Assembly: GCF_000517265.1 (NCBI RefSeq)
Contig: NZ_AYSJ01000004.1
Coordinates: 366,819 to 430,818 of the forward strand
Length of the DNA: 64,000 nt
Source of the DNA: Photorhabdus khanii NC19
GTDB taxonomy: Bacteria; Pseudomonadota; Gammaproteobacteria; Enterobacterales; Enterobacteriaceae
Direction: 5' to 3'
Shown: positions 1-8,355 of the stretch, piece by piece
Layout: every line of letters starts with the position of its first letter
How positions within the stretch are numbered: the stretch's first letter is position 1
The notes under the pieces: model-generated
The model's input: only the letters and a program-made list of their open reading frames with translations
Told to the model about the DNA's origin: nothing
Database searches by the model: none
Made by a program: the position numbers and the translations under genes

Positions 1-203
1 GGTGTTCACCGTAAGCGGCTTTTGTCATGCGAGCAATACCCACAGATTTACTCCCGTCAAGCCCCAGGAATTGCCCTTGAAGCATGTCACTGTTCAACAG
101 GTGCCCCAAGTTATTGAACACCCATTGTTTGTTACCTGCTGATTTCTCGCCTATACGCTCAAGTTTTGTTAACCATGATAGTCCGTCAGTTGTGTACGGC
201 CAT
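1..203 (-). CDS. Group II intron reverse transcriptase/maturase, N-terminal part
   Basis: This is the start of the intron-encoded protein, which would bind the intron RNA, help it splice and reverse-transcribe it into DNA. From position 190 leftwards, 63 codons are open to the window edge. They contain the residues LERIGEKSAGNK, VFNNLGHLLNSDMLQ and LDGSKSVGIARMTKAAYG, which match the N-terminal RT0-type region of bacterial group II intron RTs (usual form LDG.KAVG.D.VTK..YG). The obvious ATG at 203 has a good context but reaches a TGA at 186. Removing one base near 190 would join it to the RT frame. The copy may therefore be frameshifted at its start, or may use a non-ATG start. The catalytic YADD region is outside the window, so activity cannot be judged. 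Confidence 0.75.
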
Positions 204-682
204 TGTTGCCCTCTTACGTTCGATCTGTCTGCCAGCCCTTCGCTCCACGGTCATTACTCGCTTCATTACTACTATGGCTGACTCCGACTTCCGGAAAGCC
301 ATTTCTGTGGCCTTGTGTTTGGCACTTGTGCCACAGATACCCAGTTCCTCAGGGAACCCTCCGGATCTCCTGTGTTCCGTCATTCATCTCTGCAAACTCG
401 CTGACGCCTGCTCCCCCGGTGGTTGGTTTCCTTTGGCAATTTGCCAGTATGGCCTCCGGTAACCTGTTGCCTGCCAGGTGCTCCAACCTGTCGGCTCCCA
501 CAATTAGTTCCATTTCGGGGGTATCACGTTCACCCTTTGGTTTCGGCTCGAATGCTTCGCTGTCTACGCTTCACCCTCCAAGTTACCCAGGACGGCGCAA
601 GACTCGCTATCCGGTGGCACTGGCTATGCCTTCCGGAGCAGGACTTTCACCTGCAAGATAAATGCAGCTTTTCACAGCGCAC
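1..682 (-). mobile_element. 5' part of a group II intron (runs out of the window)
   Basis: Read leftwards from 682, the sequence starts GTGCGC, which fits the group II intron 5' consensus GTGYG. About 28 bases in (638-654) is the GCAGGTGAAAGTCCTGC stem typical of domain I. Some 480 bases of GC-balanced structured DNA follow, and then a reading frame for an intron-encoded reverse transcriptase (1-203). The last six bases of the flanking 5' exon on this strand are TGCTCC (683-688). The complementary hexamer GGAGCA occurs twice inside the intron (409-414 and 479-484), and either could be EBS1. The 3' half, with domains V and VI, lies beyond the window. The intron boundary and family are my reading. 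The EBS1 pairing is inference. Confidence 0.8.
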
Positions 683-1130
683 GGAGCATTGGATACGTAA
701 AACACTGGCTCGTTACCCGGATGTGGTCATTAGTCCTTACTCCAATGGTCTGATGATACGAGTGGGTAAATACCCAGATCTGACCCCGCTGCCGGGCAGT
801 GTTCCGGAGAGTTATTTTGCTATTAACCAGTTGATACGTCCGATACGAGTGATCCCCCGTGAAGGTCATTCACTGCATTTTTATGGGGCGGGTCATTTTA
901 ATTCAACTTCCACCTTGGCTTGGTATGCCCGCTATGACCGGGGCCCCCTGCATGTAACCCCGGTGAGAACCGGCGAACCGATGCTTGTCAGCGGATTCTG
1001 GCGCACCGACAGCTAGCCTGACAAACAATATTTCTTTGTTCAGGGCTCGACTGCCTTTGATATTCAGGGCGCAGAGCCGGGGACAACCGTATGGCATCTG
1101 ATACGGGAAGCAGAAAACACGTGGGAATAA
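683..1130 (+). pseudogene. Unrecognised gene remnant cut by the intron and by an in-frame amber codon
   Basis: From the intron boundary an open frame runs to a TAG at 1014-1016 and then continues in the same frame to TAA at 1128-1130. The part after the stop (YFFVQGSTAFDIQGAEPG, then a tryptophan-rich end) has the same coding character as the part before it (for example HFYGAGHFNSTSTLAWYARYD), so the TAG looks like a nonsense mutation in one gene. The 5' end is missing because the intron lies there in the opposite orientation and cannot splice out of this transcript. I do not recognise the family. A secretion-associated or toxin-immunity protein is possible but unsupported. Confidence 0.55.
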
Positions 1131-1166
1131 CAGATTATCCCCTGCCTCATCATGAACGGAGAGCAT

Positions 1167-1416
1167 ATGGAAACTCATGATTATTTTTCCCGGCGGAGAT
1201 CACAGCTGACCAGTTTTAACTTCTATGACGACTTTCCCTTAGAGTGCCAGTTAGTTCAGCGTTATCCTGCCCTCAGGGCGGGATTCCACTTTGCTTATTT
1301 TTCATTTCACCTTCTTTGCCCCGGCTGTTGGCCGCTTTTTGGTAAAGAGCAACGCCGGCATCGATATCATAAACACTGACAACATGCAAAGCGGTGTGAT
1401 TGGCTTCGTAAAATAA
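1167..1416 (+). pseudogene. Small frameshifted gene of unknown function
   Basis: An ATG at 1167 follows a good ribosome binding site (GGAG, six bases upstream) and opens a frame beginning METHDYFSRRRSQLTSF. Around 1285-1310 the coding sense passes to another frame that gives a hydrophobic stretch (LLIFHFTFFAPAVGRFLV) and ends at TAA 1414-1416. This reading needs one frameshift. It lies 36 bases after the preceding remnant, so the two probably formed one operon. No family is recognised. The hydrophobic segment suggests a membrane-associated protein. Confidence 0.4.
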
Positions 1417-2234
1417 TAGTGAGAAAACATATTAATCTCAATCTATTCGGATAATATTCTTTTTCCCGCTGATTTCCTTTCAACTTTCTATTAATAATTA
1501 ATGGACTTCGATTAAATACAATTCACTGTCCATTTGAAAAATATGTTTATTGAGTTTAATCCACCTTTTATATCAAAGTGTTAATCTCCTCTGCATTTGC
1601 GTTTTCAAATGATTATGACAGGTTAAATAAATGTAAAATAAGAGGAGAATGCATCGCCAATGAAAAGGGGTTTACGAGCTATTCTCATTCTGAGGGTTTT
1701 CTTATTTTTTAATTAAACATTTATTTAATGAATGGTTTTCATTGTGCCGTTTTTTGTAAATCCAATCGTTTTTCCCGTTTTCTGACTCATATTTAAATTT
1801 TACTACTTCCATTAAACTGATACTGAAGTTTTTTCCTTTATTTGATTTTCCAGGTTTAAAACCAGAGAGGGTAAAAATATATTCCAATGATATTAAAATC
1901 AAAGCCTATTTCTTTAATCATTTTTAATACTGCTAAGCGTTTTTATCCTTTTCTCTCTATTAATCCGATTAATCAAAAAGCTTCCTGGCTTTCTTTAACG
2001 ATTTATCTCTCTTTTCGAAAACCTTTTTCAACCATGTAACATCTTTTACTTAAAAAAATCTTTTAATGCGATTAATCGTGCTTTCAATACTTCGTGATTA
2101 ATCGCATCGAATAGAAAGCTAACGTGTTTTTTAAGCTTGGTTTTGTTTATAACCAAAGTTAATAAATTTAAAATCCGTTTTTCCTGATGTTTTCTCTTCC
2201 AATATCAGTACAGTACCGAGTTTTTTACCTGCCC
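1417..2234. other. AT-rich stretch without a recognisable gene
   Basis: About 800 bases, very AT-rich, with stops in all frames at short intervals. It separates the decayed intron region from the exporter operon. I see no tRNA, insertion sequence, repeat array or convincing terminator. A 66-codon leftward frame at 1702-1902 is not supported by composition or by a clear ribosome binding site. Confidence 0.6.
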
Positions 2235-3407
2235 CTATCGGGTTTCTCGCCTTATATCCCCTCCCGCACTGGACGAAGGTTTACGGCGATTTTTGCTAAA
2301 TTCACCACTGCGCACCCTCCCAATCAGAATCCCCAGCAGCGTATAAACCACGCCAAGGATCAGCATCATGGCGATATCGCCCAGTACATTCTGTAATGGC
2401 AGCCCCATCTGGTTAACACCTGCAATCGCTTTTGTCGCCCAAGTGGATGGTAAGGCAGAAGAGATTGCCCTCACCCAATCAGGCATCGCCTGTACTGGCC
2501 AGATTGTGCCGGAAATATAGAACACAGGCGTTGTGCTAAGGGCGAGCGTCAGATAGATCATTTCCACACTGCGCATGCATTCTGTCACCAGCTTTCCTAA
2601 TCCGAACACCGCCAGCATAAACAGGAAAGTCAGCATTAATAACAGAGGAATAGACGCTTCCTGCCGGTATCCCAATACCCACGGCCAAAGAACAAAAAAT
2701 AGAGTGGAGAGGAAAAGCCAGATTGGTAATAACGCCGATAATGCACCTAAATAGACGGGTAATGGTGGTTTACCTTTCGGCGTACTGCGCATCGTAATAC
2801 TGACCCGCACACAAGATATTAGCAAAGAGTGTTGCAACAACATCACCAACAAACCAGGGAAGGTAATTGCAGCAAAGCTAACTCCTGGGTTGAACAGCCC
2901 AACAGTTTCACTACGAATTGGCATCAGTAGTAGCTTTACCTGTTCAGGACTGAAACCATATTTCAAGAGTAATTTGCTGTTATATTCACTCAGCAATTGC
3001 CGGTGGGCAGAGGTCAACTCTTGCTGAATTTGCCCATTGGCAAGACGACTCGTTGCATCTCCATAAATCGGGAAGGTGATATTTTTTCCATTAAGGATAT
3101 TTTTCTCCAGATCCGCCGGTATGATAATAATCGCAAAAATTTCACGTAACAGCAGATCGTGACGAGCATCAGCCAGATTGTCATAGCTGCGGACAGCAAT
3201 TTTAGCCGTGGAATTAAGCTGACGTATCAGAGCACGACTGGCGAAGCTGTGATCCTGATCGATCACGGCAACGGGCAGATCCCATACTGTTGGCCGGACA
3301 TACACCAAACTCATCAGACACAGGGAAGCCAGCATCAACATCCACATGGGTTTTTCCAGCATTCCCATTAACACCCGGCGAAAAGTCTGCCAATACATCT
3401 GCATCAT
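2235..3407 (-). CDS. ABC-2 type transporter permease (YhhJ/YbhR-like), second of a pair
   Basis: This is an inner-membrane permease of 390 residues, normal for the ABC-2 family. It has one N-terminal membrane helix (about 20-40), a large periplasmic loop (motif VIDQDHSFASRALIRQL, about residues 48-64) and five or six helices in the C-terminal half, ending with the polar tail RSGEFSKNRRKPSSS. Its ATG overlaps the stop of the upstream permease (ATGA), so translation is coupled. The two permeases are distant paralogues and probably form a heterodimer with the fusion protein upstream. Substrate unknown; relatives export drugs, dyes or lipids. No ATPase gene is adjacent, which is odd for this family. 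Confidence 0.88.
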   Translation of the reverse strand: MMQMYWQTFRRVLMGMLEKPMWMLMLASLCLMSLVYVRPTVWDLPVAVIDQDHSFASRALIRQLNSTAKIAVRSYDNLADARHDLLLREIFAIIIIPADLEKNILNGKNITFPIYGDATSRLANGQIQQELTSAHRQLLSEYNSKLLLKYGFSPEQVKLLLMPIRSETVGLFNPGVSFAAITFPGLLVMLLQHSLLISCVRVSITMRSTPKGKPPLPVYLGALSALLPIWLFLSTLFFVLWPWVLGYRQEASIPLLLMLTFLFMLAVFGLGKLVTECMRSVEMIYLTLALSTTPVFYISGTIWPVQAMPDWVRAISSALPSTWATKAIAGVNQMGLPLQNVLGDIAMMLILGVVYTLLGILIGRVRSGEFSKNRRKPSSSAGGDIRRETR

Positions 3408-4555
3408 TCACCGCCTTGTGGCAGACTAAGCCGTTTCAATAACCGGTTACGCACCAGCAGGGAACAAACGACCGGATAAGTCAGTAACGAAGCACAAACA
3501 GATAAAATACCCAGTAAAGAAACCTCACGCAGAAAAATATCAAACATCGCATTCAAGGCATGGGTCAAAGGCTCAAGATTGGCAATTATCCTCGCCGGCA
3601 ATATCATTGATAATTCGGGTACTGACATACCTGAAAAGGTCATCGCAATACTCACCAACACCCCGATAAGGCTATACGCTGTCAATGTGCTATTGGTGAA
3701 AGTAAATAACAACAGACCAATACTTTGAGCGGCAATCACATAGAAGAAACCGACTACCACCATATATATTGGATTACCATTCACTTTTGCATCAAATACC
3801 CCAATCAGCGCCGCCAATTCCACGATCAACAACAGAGTAAAAAACAAGGTATAAGGCATCAATTTTCCCAACAGGGCGAAGGTAAACGGTTTCATTGTCA
3901 TCAGCGTACTGCCACGGGCCATACTGTAAATCGTGCAAGTCACAACAAAAAGCTGCAACAAATGGATAGTGGCCGCAAACTGCTGATAATAAATGTAACT
4001 ACCACTGGCATTGAAAAGACTGTCATAAGCGAGTGTGACACTGGCTAACGGAGGTAACTGGCGCTCCATCTCCGTTGCCAATATGGAACGGTATTTGGCA
4101 TTGATTTCCGCCATGACTCCACTGAAGTCCTGAATAGAATAACTTCCGGCACCATAAAACAATGCGTTGTAATACATACGAACGGTTGGCTGGTCCCCCC
4201 GGAGAGCATCAGCCTCAAAATCATTCGGGATATAAAGCAGAGAGTAATCCTTAGCGTTGCCAAGCCGTTCAAGAGATTCATGCAATCCACCATCGTAGGA
4301 TTTAATATGCGCATGAGAAGCGCCATCCAGATTACGGATCAGACTACGTGACAACGAGCTATGATCATTATCCACTACCGAGACCGGCAGATTGAGCAAC
4401 GTCCCTTCTGAAAAGTTAGCGCTGATTAGCACAAACAGCATCAAAGGGAATAACCAACTTAGCCAGTGAAAAACCGGACTACGGATCGTAGCCCGAATCT
4501 CTTGACTAAAAGCGCGTTCGAACCCACGCCATGCAACCTTGCTCCTCATCAGCAA
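3404..4555 (-). CDS. ABC-2 type transporter permease, first of a pair
   Basis: An inner-membrane protein of 383 residues with the ABC-2 membrane layout: an N-terminal helix at about 28-46, a periplasmic domain carrying VVDNDHSSLSRSLIRNLDG near residues 60-78, then a cluster of helices from about 185 to the end. The shared VDxDHS..SR.LIR motif shows common ancestry with the next gene. It starts 5 bases after the stop of the HlyD-like gene and overlaps the second permease by 4 bases, so all three are one operon. It probably forms the membrane channel of an efflux pump. The energy source is not encoded in the operon. Confidence 0.88.
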   Translation of the reverse strand: MLMRSKVAWRGFERAFSQEIRATIRSPVFHWLSWLFPLMLFVLISANFSEGTLLNLPVSVVDNDHSSLSRSLIRNLDGASHAHIKSYDGGLHESLERLGNAKDYSLLYIPNDFEADALRGDQPTVRMYYNALFYGAGSYSIQDFSGVMAEINAKYRSILATEMERQLPPLASVTLAYDSLFNASGSYIYYQQFAATIHLLQLFVVTCTIYSMARGSTLMTMKPFTFALLGKLMPYTLFFTLLLIVELAALIGVFDAKVNGNPIYMVVVGFFYVIAAQSIGLLLFTFTNSTLTAYSLIGVLVSIAMTFSGMSVPELSMILPARIIANLEPLTHALNAMFDIFLREVSLLGILSVCASLLTYPVVCSLLVRNRLLKRLSLPQGGE

Positions 4556-4560
4556 ATCAC

Positions 4561-5532
4561 CTATTTATCCCAACGCCACAAGGCGCTCATACCAGGGCGT
4601 AAACCTTCAACCGGCTGTAAGGGAAATAAACGAACTTCAAAGGTTCTCAGGTCAAAATCACCGGTCGCACGCGTCGCGCGTTTGGTTGCGTAATCTCCCA
4701 TCGGGGCGATATAACGTATTTCTGCTTCGATCTCTTTATCACCCAGCGCAGGAACACGAAGGTTGACTTTATCCCCTTTACGCACTTTCGCCAGAATGTC
4801 TTCCCGCAAGTTATAAATAAAATAGGCTTCCGGTACACGAACTAATGTCACCAGCGGGCTGTTGGCATTAAATAGTTCACCAACCTCTGCCGGAATCGGC
4901 CCAACTTCACCCTCGACTGGCGCTTTAACCTGTAAATCATCCTTCTGGGTTTGTAACTCAATGAGTTGCTGTTCAGCCTGACGCAGAGCCGCCGCATATT
5001 TCTGGCGTAGCTCAATCCTGTCACCATGCACACCTTCATCTAACGCAGCTTTTGCTCCCTGCATTTTTTGATAGGAAACATCCCTGCTCCTGCGGGCGTT
5101 ATCCAGTTCATTTCGTGAAACATAGCCTTTAGACGCGATGTTCTGAATACGGTTATATTCACGTACCGCATTATCATATTCAGCCTGAGCCTGTGCTAAA
5201 CCCGCTTCCAGATTCCGGATACTTTCTTCACGCGTACCATGCAGAGATTGTTCTAACTGGGCTTTAGCCTGATCACGGATAGCTTCCAATGAAGCGACTT
5301 GAGCCAGTAATTCAGGGCTTTCAAGTGTGATCAGGAGCTGACCTGTTTTAACATCATCTCCCCGTTCGACGTGGCGCGCGATCACCCGGCCTTTAGCCTT
5401 AGATGCCACAATCACTTCCGGCGCATCAACTTCACCCTGTAACAATAAATATTGGTTATGAGAACGAAATAACACAGCCATTGCTGTGAGCAGGATAACC
5501 AGTAAGATCGTAAAAAGTGTTGTTTTTTTCAT
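4561..5532 (-). CDS. HlyD-family membrane fusion protein of the exporter
   Basis: A periplasmic adaptor of 323 residues that links an inner-membrane pump to an outer-membrane channel. One N-terminal membrane anchor (about 5-24) is followed by a biotinyl-lipoyl-like half (GEVDAPEVIVASKAKGRV), a long Ala/Gln/Glu-rich alpha-helical hairpin (about 75-205), the second lipoyl half (VKAPVEGEVG) and a beta-barrel domain. Length and order fit the YhiI/YbhG type. It is the first gene of the operon and is divergent from btsS across 235 bases, which must hold its promoter. The outer-membrane partner is probably a TolC encoded elsewhere. Substrate unknown. Confidence 0.9.
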   Translation of the reverse strand: MKKTTLFTILLVILLTAMAVLFRSHNQYLLLQGEVDAPEVIVASKAKGRVIARHVERGDDVKTGQLLITLESPELLAQVASLEAIRDQAKAQLEQSLHGTREESIRNLEAGLAQAQAEYDNAVREYNRIQNIASKGYVSRNELDNARRSRDVSYQKMQGAKAALDEGVHGDRIELRQKYAAALRQAEQQLIELQTQKDDLQVKAPVEGEVGPIPAEVGELFNANSPLVTLVRVPEAYFIYNLREDILAKVRKGDKVNLRVPALGDKEIEAEIRYIAPMGDYATKRATRATGDFDLRTFEVRLFPLQPVEGLRPGMSALWRWDK

Positions 5533-5767
5533 TATGTCTTACACACTCAAAATTGCTCAACCTGAAACTAATAGCATCTTCGCATTATTTCACGGAAAAT
5601 TTCTTATATATTTGTACGTATAATCACTGACGGAAAGAATAAGTCTTTATAATAGTGTAGTGGTTTATGATTCTTGTCAAATATTGAACTACTTGAAATA
5701 AACTTTTGATAATCTTATTTAACTATTTCTGTAAACTAGCAACATTCGCCATCCTTCCGGAAAACCC

Positions 5768-7465
5768 ATGTACGAATTTAACCTTGTGTTGTTATTACTA
5801 CAGCAGATGTGCGTCTATTTGGTAATCGCTTGGCTGCTAAGTAAAACACCTCTGTTTATTCCACTGTTACAAGTTACAATACGTTTACCTCATAAATTGC
5901 TGTGCTACGTCATTTTCTCCATTTTCTGCATTATGGGGACTTATTTTGGTCTGCATATCGGTGATTCCATTGCCAATACCCGTGCTATTGGCGCTGTACT
6001 TGGCGGGCTTCTGGGCGGGCCAGGCGTCGGAGCTTTAGTTGGCTTAACAGGGGGGCTGCACCGCTATTTTCTAGGAGGGATGACTGCTTTCAGTTGTATG
6101 ATATCAACCATTGTTGAAGGTTTAATCGGTGGCATTATTCACCGCTATCTGATGAAACGGGGTCAAATAAACCGACTGATTAATCCCTGGACAGCCGCTA
6201 TCGTCACGTTTTGTGCTGAAATGATACAGATGGGCATTTTACTGCTACTTGCCCGCCCATACAGTGAAGTATTAGCGTTGGTAAAAAATATTGCCTCCCC
6301 GATGATTGTCACCAATAGTATTGGTTCAGCCATGTTCATGCGTATCTTACTTGACCGGCGTGCTATATTTGAAAAATACACCAGTGCATTTTCTGCTCAG
6401 GCACTGAAAATCGCTGTCTATACCGAAGGTATTTTGCGAAAAGGATTTAATGAAAATAACAGTATGCGGGTAGCAAAAGTTATTTATCAGCAACTGGAAA
6501 TTGGTGCCGTCGCCATTACAGACAGGGAAAAACTGCTGGCATTTATCGGTATCGGTTCAGATCATCACCTTCCTGGAACACCTATTTCCTCGGAGCACTC
6601 CCGCCGGGCAATTGAAAATAATGAAGTGGTTTATGCCGATGGCAATGAAATACCTTACCGTTGCTCAATCAATCCAACTTGCAAACTAGGCTCCACCCTG
6701 GTCATTCCACTACGGGGAGAAAATCAGCAAGTTATCGGAGCAATTAAACTTTACGAAGCCAAAAACCGTCTGTTTAGCTCAATCAATCGCACCCTGGGGG
6801 AAAGTATTGCCAGCCTGTTATCTGCCCAAATCCTTGCCGGACAATATGAACGTAACAAACAATCACTGCTCCAGTCAGAAATTAAGCTGCTTCACGCGCA
6901 AGTGAATCCTCACTTTTTATTTAATGCCTTAAATACCCTGCAAGCAGTGATACGGCGAGACAGTCATCAGGCTGGTCAGTTAGTACAATATCTCTCAACC
7001 TTCTTCCGTAAAAACTTGAAACGGTCAGAAGAGATCGTCACTCTGTCTGATGAAATAGAGCATGTGAATGCTTACTTACAAATTGAGAAGGCCCGTTTCC
7101 GTGATCACCTGCAAATAACTATTGAACTGCCGGAATCTCTGCTTCACGCCAAACTGCCTGCTTTTTCTCTCCAACCAATAGTAGAAAATGCGATCAAACA
7201 CGGCACATCACAATTACTGGAAACCGGTAGGATTACCATCCGAGCTCATCAACAGGATCGATTGCTGATACTGGAAGTGGAAGATAATGCGGGTCTTTAT
7301 AAGTCAGTTTCTATGGGAGATGGACTAGGAATGAGCCTGGTGGATAAACGGCTGCGACTTCGCTATGGTGAAAATTATGGTGTGCAAATAGATTGCCAGC
7401 CAGAACAATTTACCCGCGTAATTTTATGTTTACCATTAAATAAAGAGGCTGATAAAACTGTGTGA
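5768..7465 (+). CDS. btsS: Sensor histidine kinase BtsS (LytS type)
   Basis: The membrane kinase of the BtsS/BtsR pair, which in E. coli is a high-affinity sensor of extracellular pyruvate. The product has 565 residues (E. coli 561): a 5TM-LYT membrane module over about the first 200, a GAF domain at about 220-355, the His-kinase box [17 protein letters not shown] near 376 and an ATPase domain with N-box [11 protein letters not shown] near 469. The phospho-acceptor is the His of NPHFLFN. Its stop lies at the start of btsR, so the two are co-transcribed. The transporter it should control follows directly, which supports the pyruvate assignment over the paralogous YpdA system. Confidence 0.9.
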   Translation: MYEFNLVLLLLQQMCVYLVIAWLLSKTPLFIPLLQVTIRLPHKLLCYVIFSIFCIMGTYFGLHIGDSIANTRAIGAVLGGLLGGPGVGALVGLTGGLHRYFLGGMTAFSCMISTIVEGLIGGIIHRYLMKRGQINRLINPWTAAIVTFCAEMIQMGILLLLARPYSEVLALVKNIASPMIVTNSIGSAMFMRILLDRRAIFEKYTSAFSAQALKIAVYTEGILRKGFNENNSMRVAKVIYQQLEIGAVAITDREKLLAFIGIGSDHHLPGTPISSEHSRRAIENNEVVYADGNEIPYRCSINPTCKLGSTLVIPLRGENQQVIGAIKLYEAKNRLFSSINRTLGESIASLLSAQILAGQYERNKQSLLQSEIKLLHAQVNPHFLFNALNTLQAVIRRDSHQAGQLVQYLSTFFRKNLKRSEEIVTLSDEIEHVNAYLQIEKARFRDHLQITIELPESLLHAKLPAFSLQPIVENAIKHGTSQLLETGRITIRAHQQDRLLILEVEDNAGLYKSVSMGDGLGMSLVDKRLRLRYGENYGVQIDCQPEQFTRVILCLPLNKEADKTV

Positions 7466-7467
7466 GC

Positions 7468-8184
7468 ATGAATATATTAATTGTTGATGACGAACCGCTG
7501 GCACGGGAAAACCTGCGTTGTTTGCTGGAAGAAGAACGGGATATCCAAATTATTGGCGAATGTGCCAACGCCGTTGAGGCTATTGGGGCCATACATCGCC
7601 TGAAACCGGATGTTGTATTTTTGGATATCCAGATGCCACGTATCACCGGATTAGAAATGGTAGGTATGCTCGATCCAGAGCACCGCCCCTATATCGTTTT
7701 CCTGACCGCATTTGATGAATATGCAATACAAGCGTTTGAAGAAAGCGCATTTGATTATTTATTAAAACCACTGGAAAAAAACCGTCTGACCAAAACCTTA
7801 CAACGATTACGACAAGGGCATCAGAAACAGGATATTTCCATTCTGACAGCAGAAGAGCCGCTGAAATATATCCCATGCACAGGCCACAGCCGGATCTGGC
7901 TGGTTCAACAGGATGAGGTGCTTTATGTCACCTCCCGCCCAAGCGGAGTCTATGTTATGTGTACCAATGGGCAGGAAGGATTTACTGAACTGACTCTTCG
8001 CACACTGGAAACCCGTACACCACTGATGAGAAATCATCGTCAATATTTGGTCAATATGACCCATCTGCGCGAAATCCTGTTTGGTGATAATGGACAAGCC
8101 GAATTGGTTTTACGTAATGGTCAAACTATTCCTGTCAGCCGCCGCTATCTGAAACCGCTGAAAGAGGCATTAGGGCTGAAATAA
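7468..8184 (+). CDS. btsR: LytTR response regulator BtsR
   Basis: The DNA-binding partner of BtsS. It has a receiver domain (about 1-120) with acidic pocket VDDEP at 6-10, phospho-acceptor Asp53 in FLDIQMP and the conserved Lys in LLKPLE. A LytTR domain (about 135-238) follows, which contacts DNA with beta strands. The sequence is almost collinear with E. coli BtsR ([20 protein letters not shown] is shared), so the assignment is firm. The start is either GTG 7462 (overlapping the btsS stop) or ATG 7468; I prefer the ATG because [10 protein letters not shown] is the usual beginning. Its expected operator is the set of direct repeats at 8231-8279. Confidence 0.93.
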   Translation: MNILIVDDEPLARENLRCLLEEERDIQIIGECANAVEAIGAIHRLKPDVVFLDIQMPRITGLEMVGMLDPEHRPYIVFLTAFDEYAIQAFEESAFDYLLKPLEKNRLTKTLQRLRQGHQKQDISILTAEEPLKYIPCTGHSRIWLVQQDEVLYVTSRPSGVYVMCTNGQEGFTELTLRTLETRTPLMRNHRQYLVNMTHLREILFGDNGQAELVLRNGQTIPVSRRYLKPLKEALGLK

Positions 8185-8204
8185 TGCGTGATATTCATCA
8201 CATC

Positions 8205-8247
8205 TTCAGCAGGTTAGTAAATTTCGACTCACCGCTTACCTGCTGAA
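8205..8247. repeat. 10-bp inverted repeat upstream of the carrier gene
   Basis: TTCAGCAGGT at 8205-8214 is repeated exactly in inverted form as ACCTGCTGAA at 8238-8247, with 23 bases between. The right arm overlaps the last base of the first BtsR repeat and its spacer. No T-run follows, so it is not a clear terminator. It may be a second protein site or an RNA hairpin after btsR. Confidence 0.5.
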
Positions 8248-8279
8248 TCTAACCACTTAACCCGCCATACAACCACTCA
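8231..8279 (+). promoter_or_regulatory. Three direct repeats matching the BtsR operator
   Basis: ACCGCTTA at 8231-8238, ACCACTTA at 8252-8259 and ACCACTCA at 8272-8279 all fit the described BtsR half-site ACC(G/A)CT(C/T)A. The first two are separated by exactly 13 bases, as in the E. coli btsT promoter. The third follows after 12. The 20-21 base period places all three on the same DNA face. The repeats end 76 bases before the ATG of the carrier, where an activator site would sit. Confidence 0.82.
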
Positions 8280-8355
8280 CTCAGACACTTCCTGATAGCT
8301 TCCTTTAGCTGTGACAAGATAGGAGTAAAAAATTATAGCCCTCAGGAGAAGAGAA

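Noticed and set aside
203-661. Rightward open frames of 65-150 codons over the left end
   Set aside because: They are antisense to the structured part of the group II intron. Such frames over intron RNA are a known source of false proteins.
1702-1902. Leftward frame of 66 codons in the AT-rich stretch
   Set aside because: Extremely AT-rich, no clear ribosome binding site, no recognisable motif and isolated. It is likely chance.
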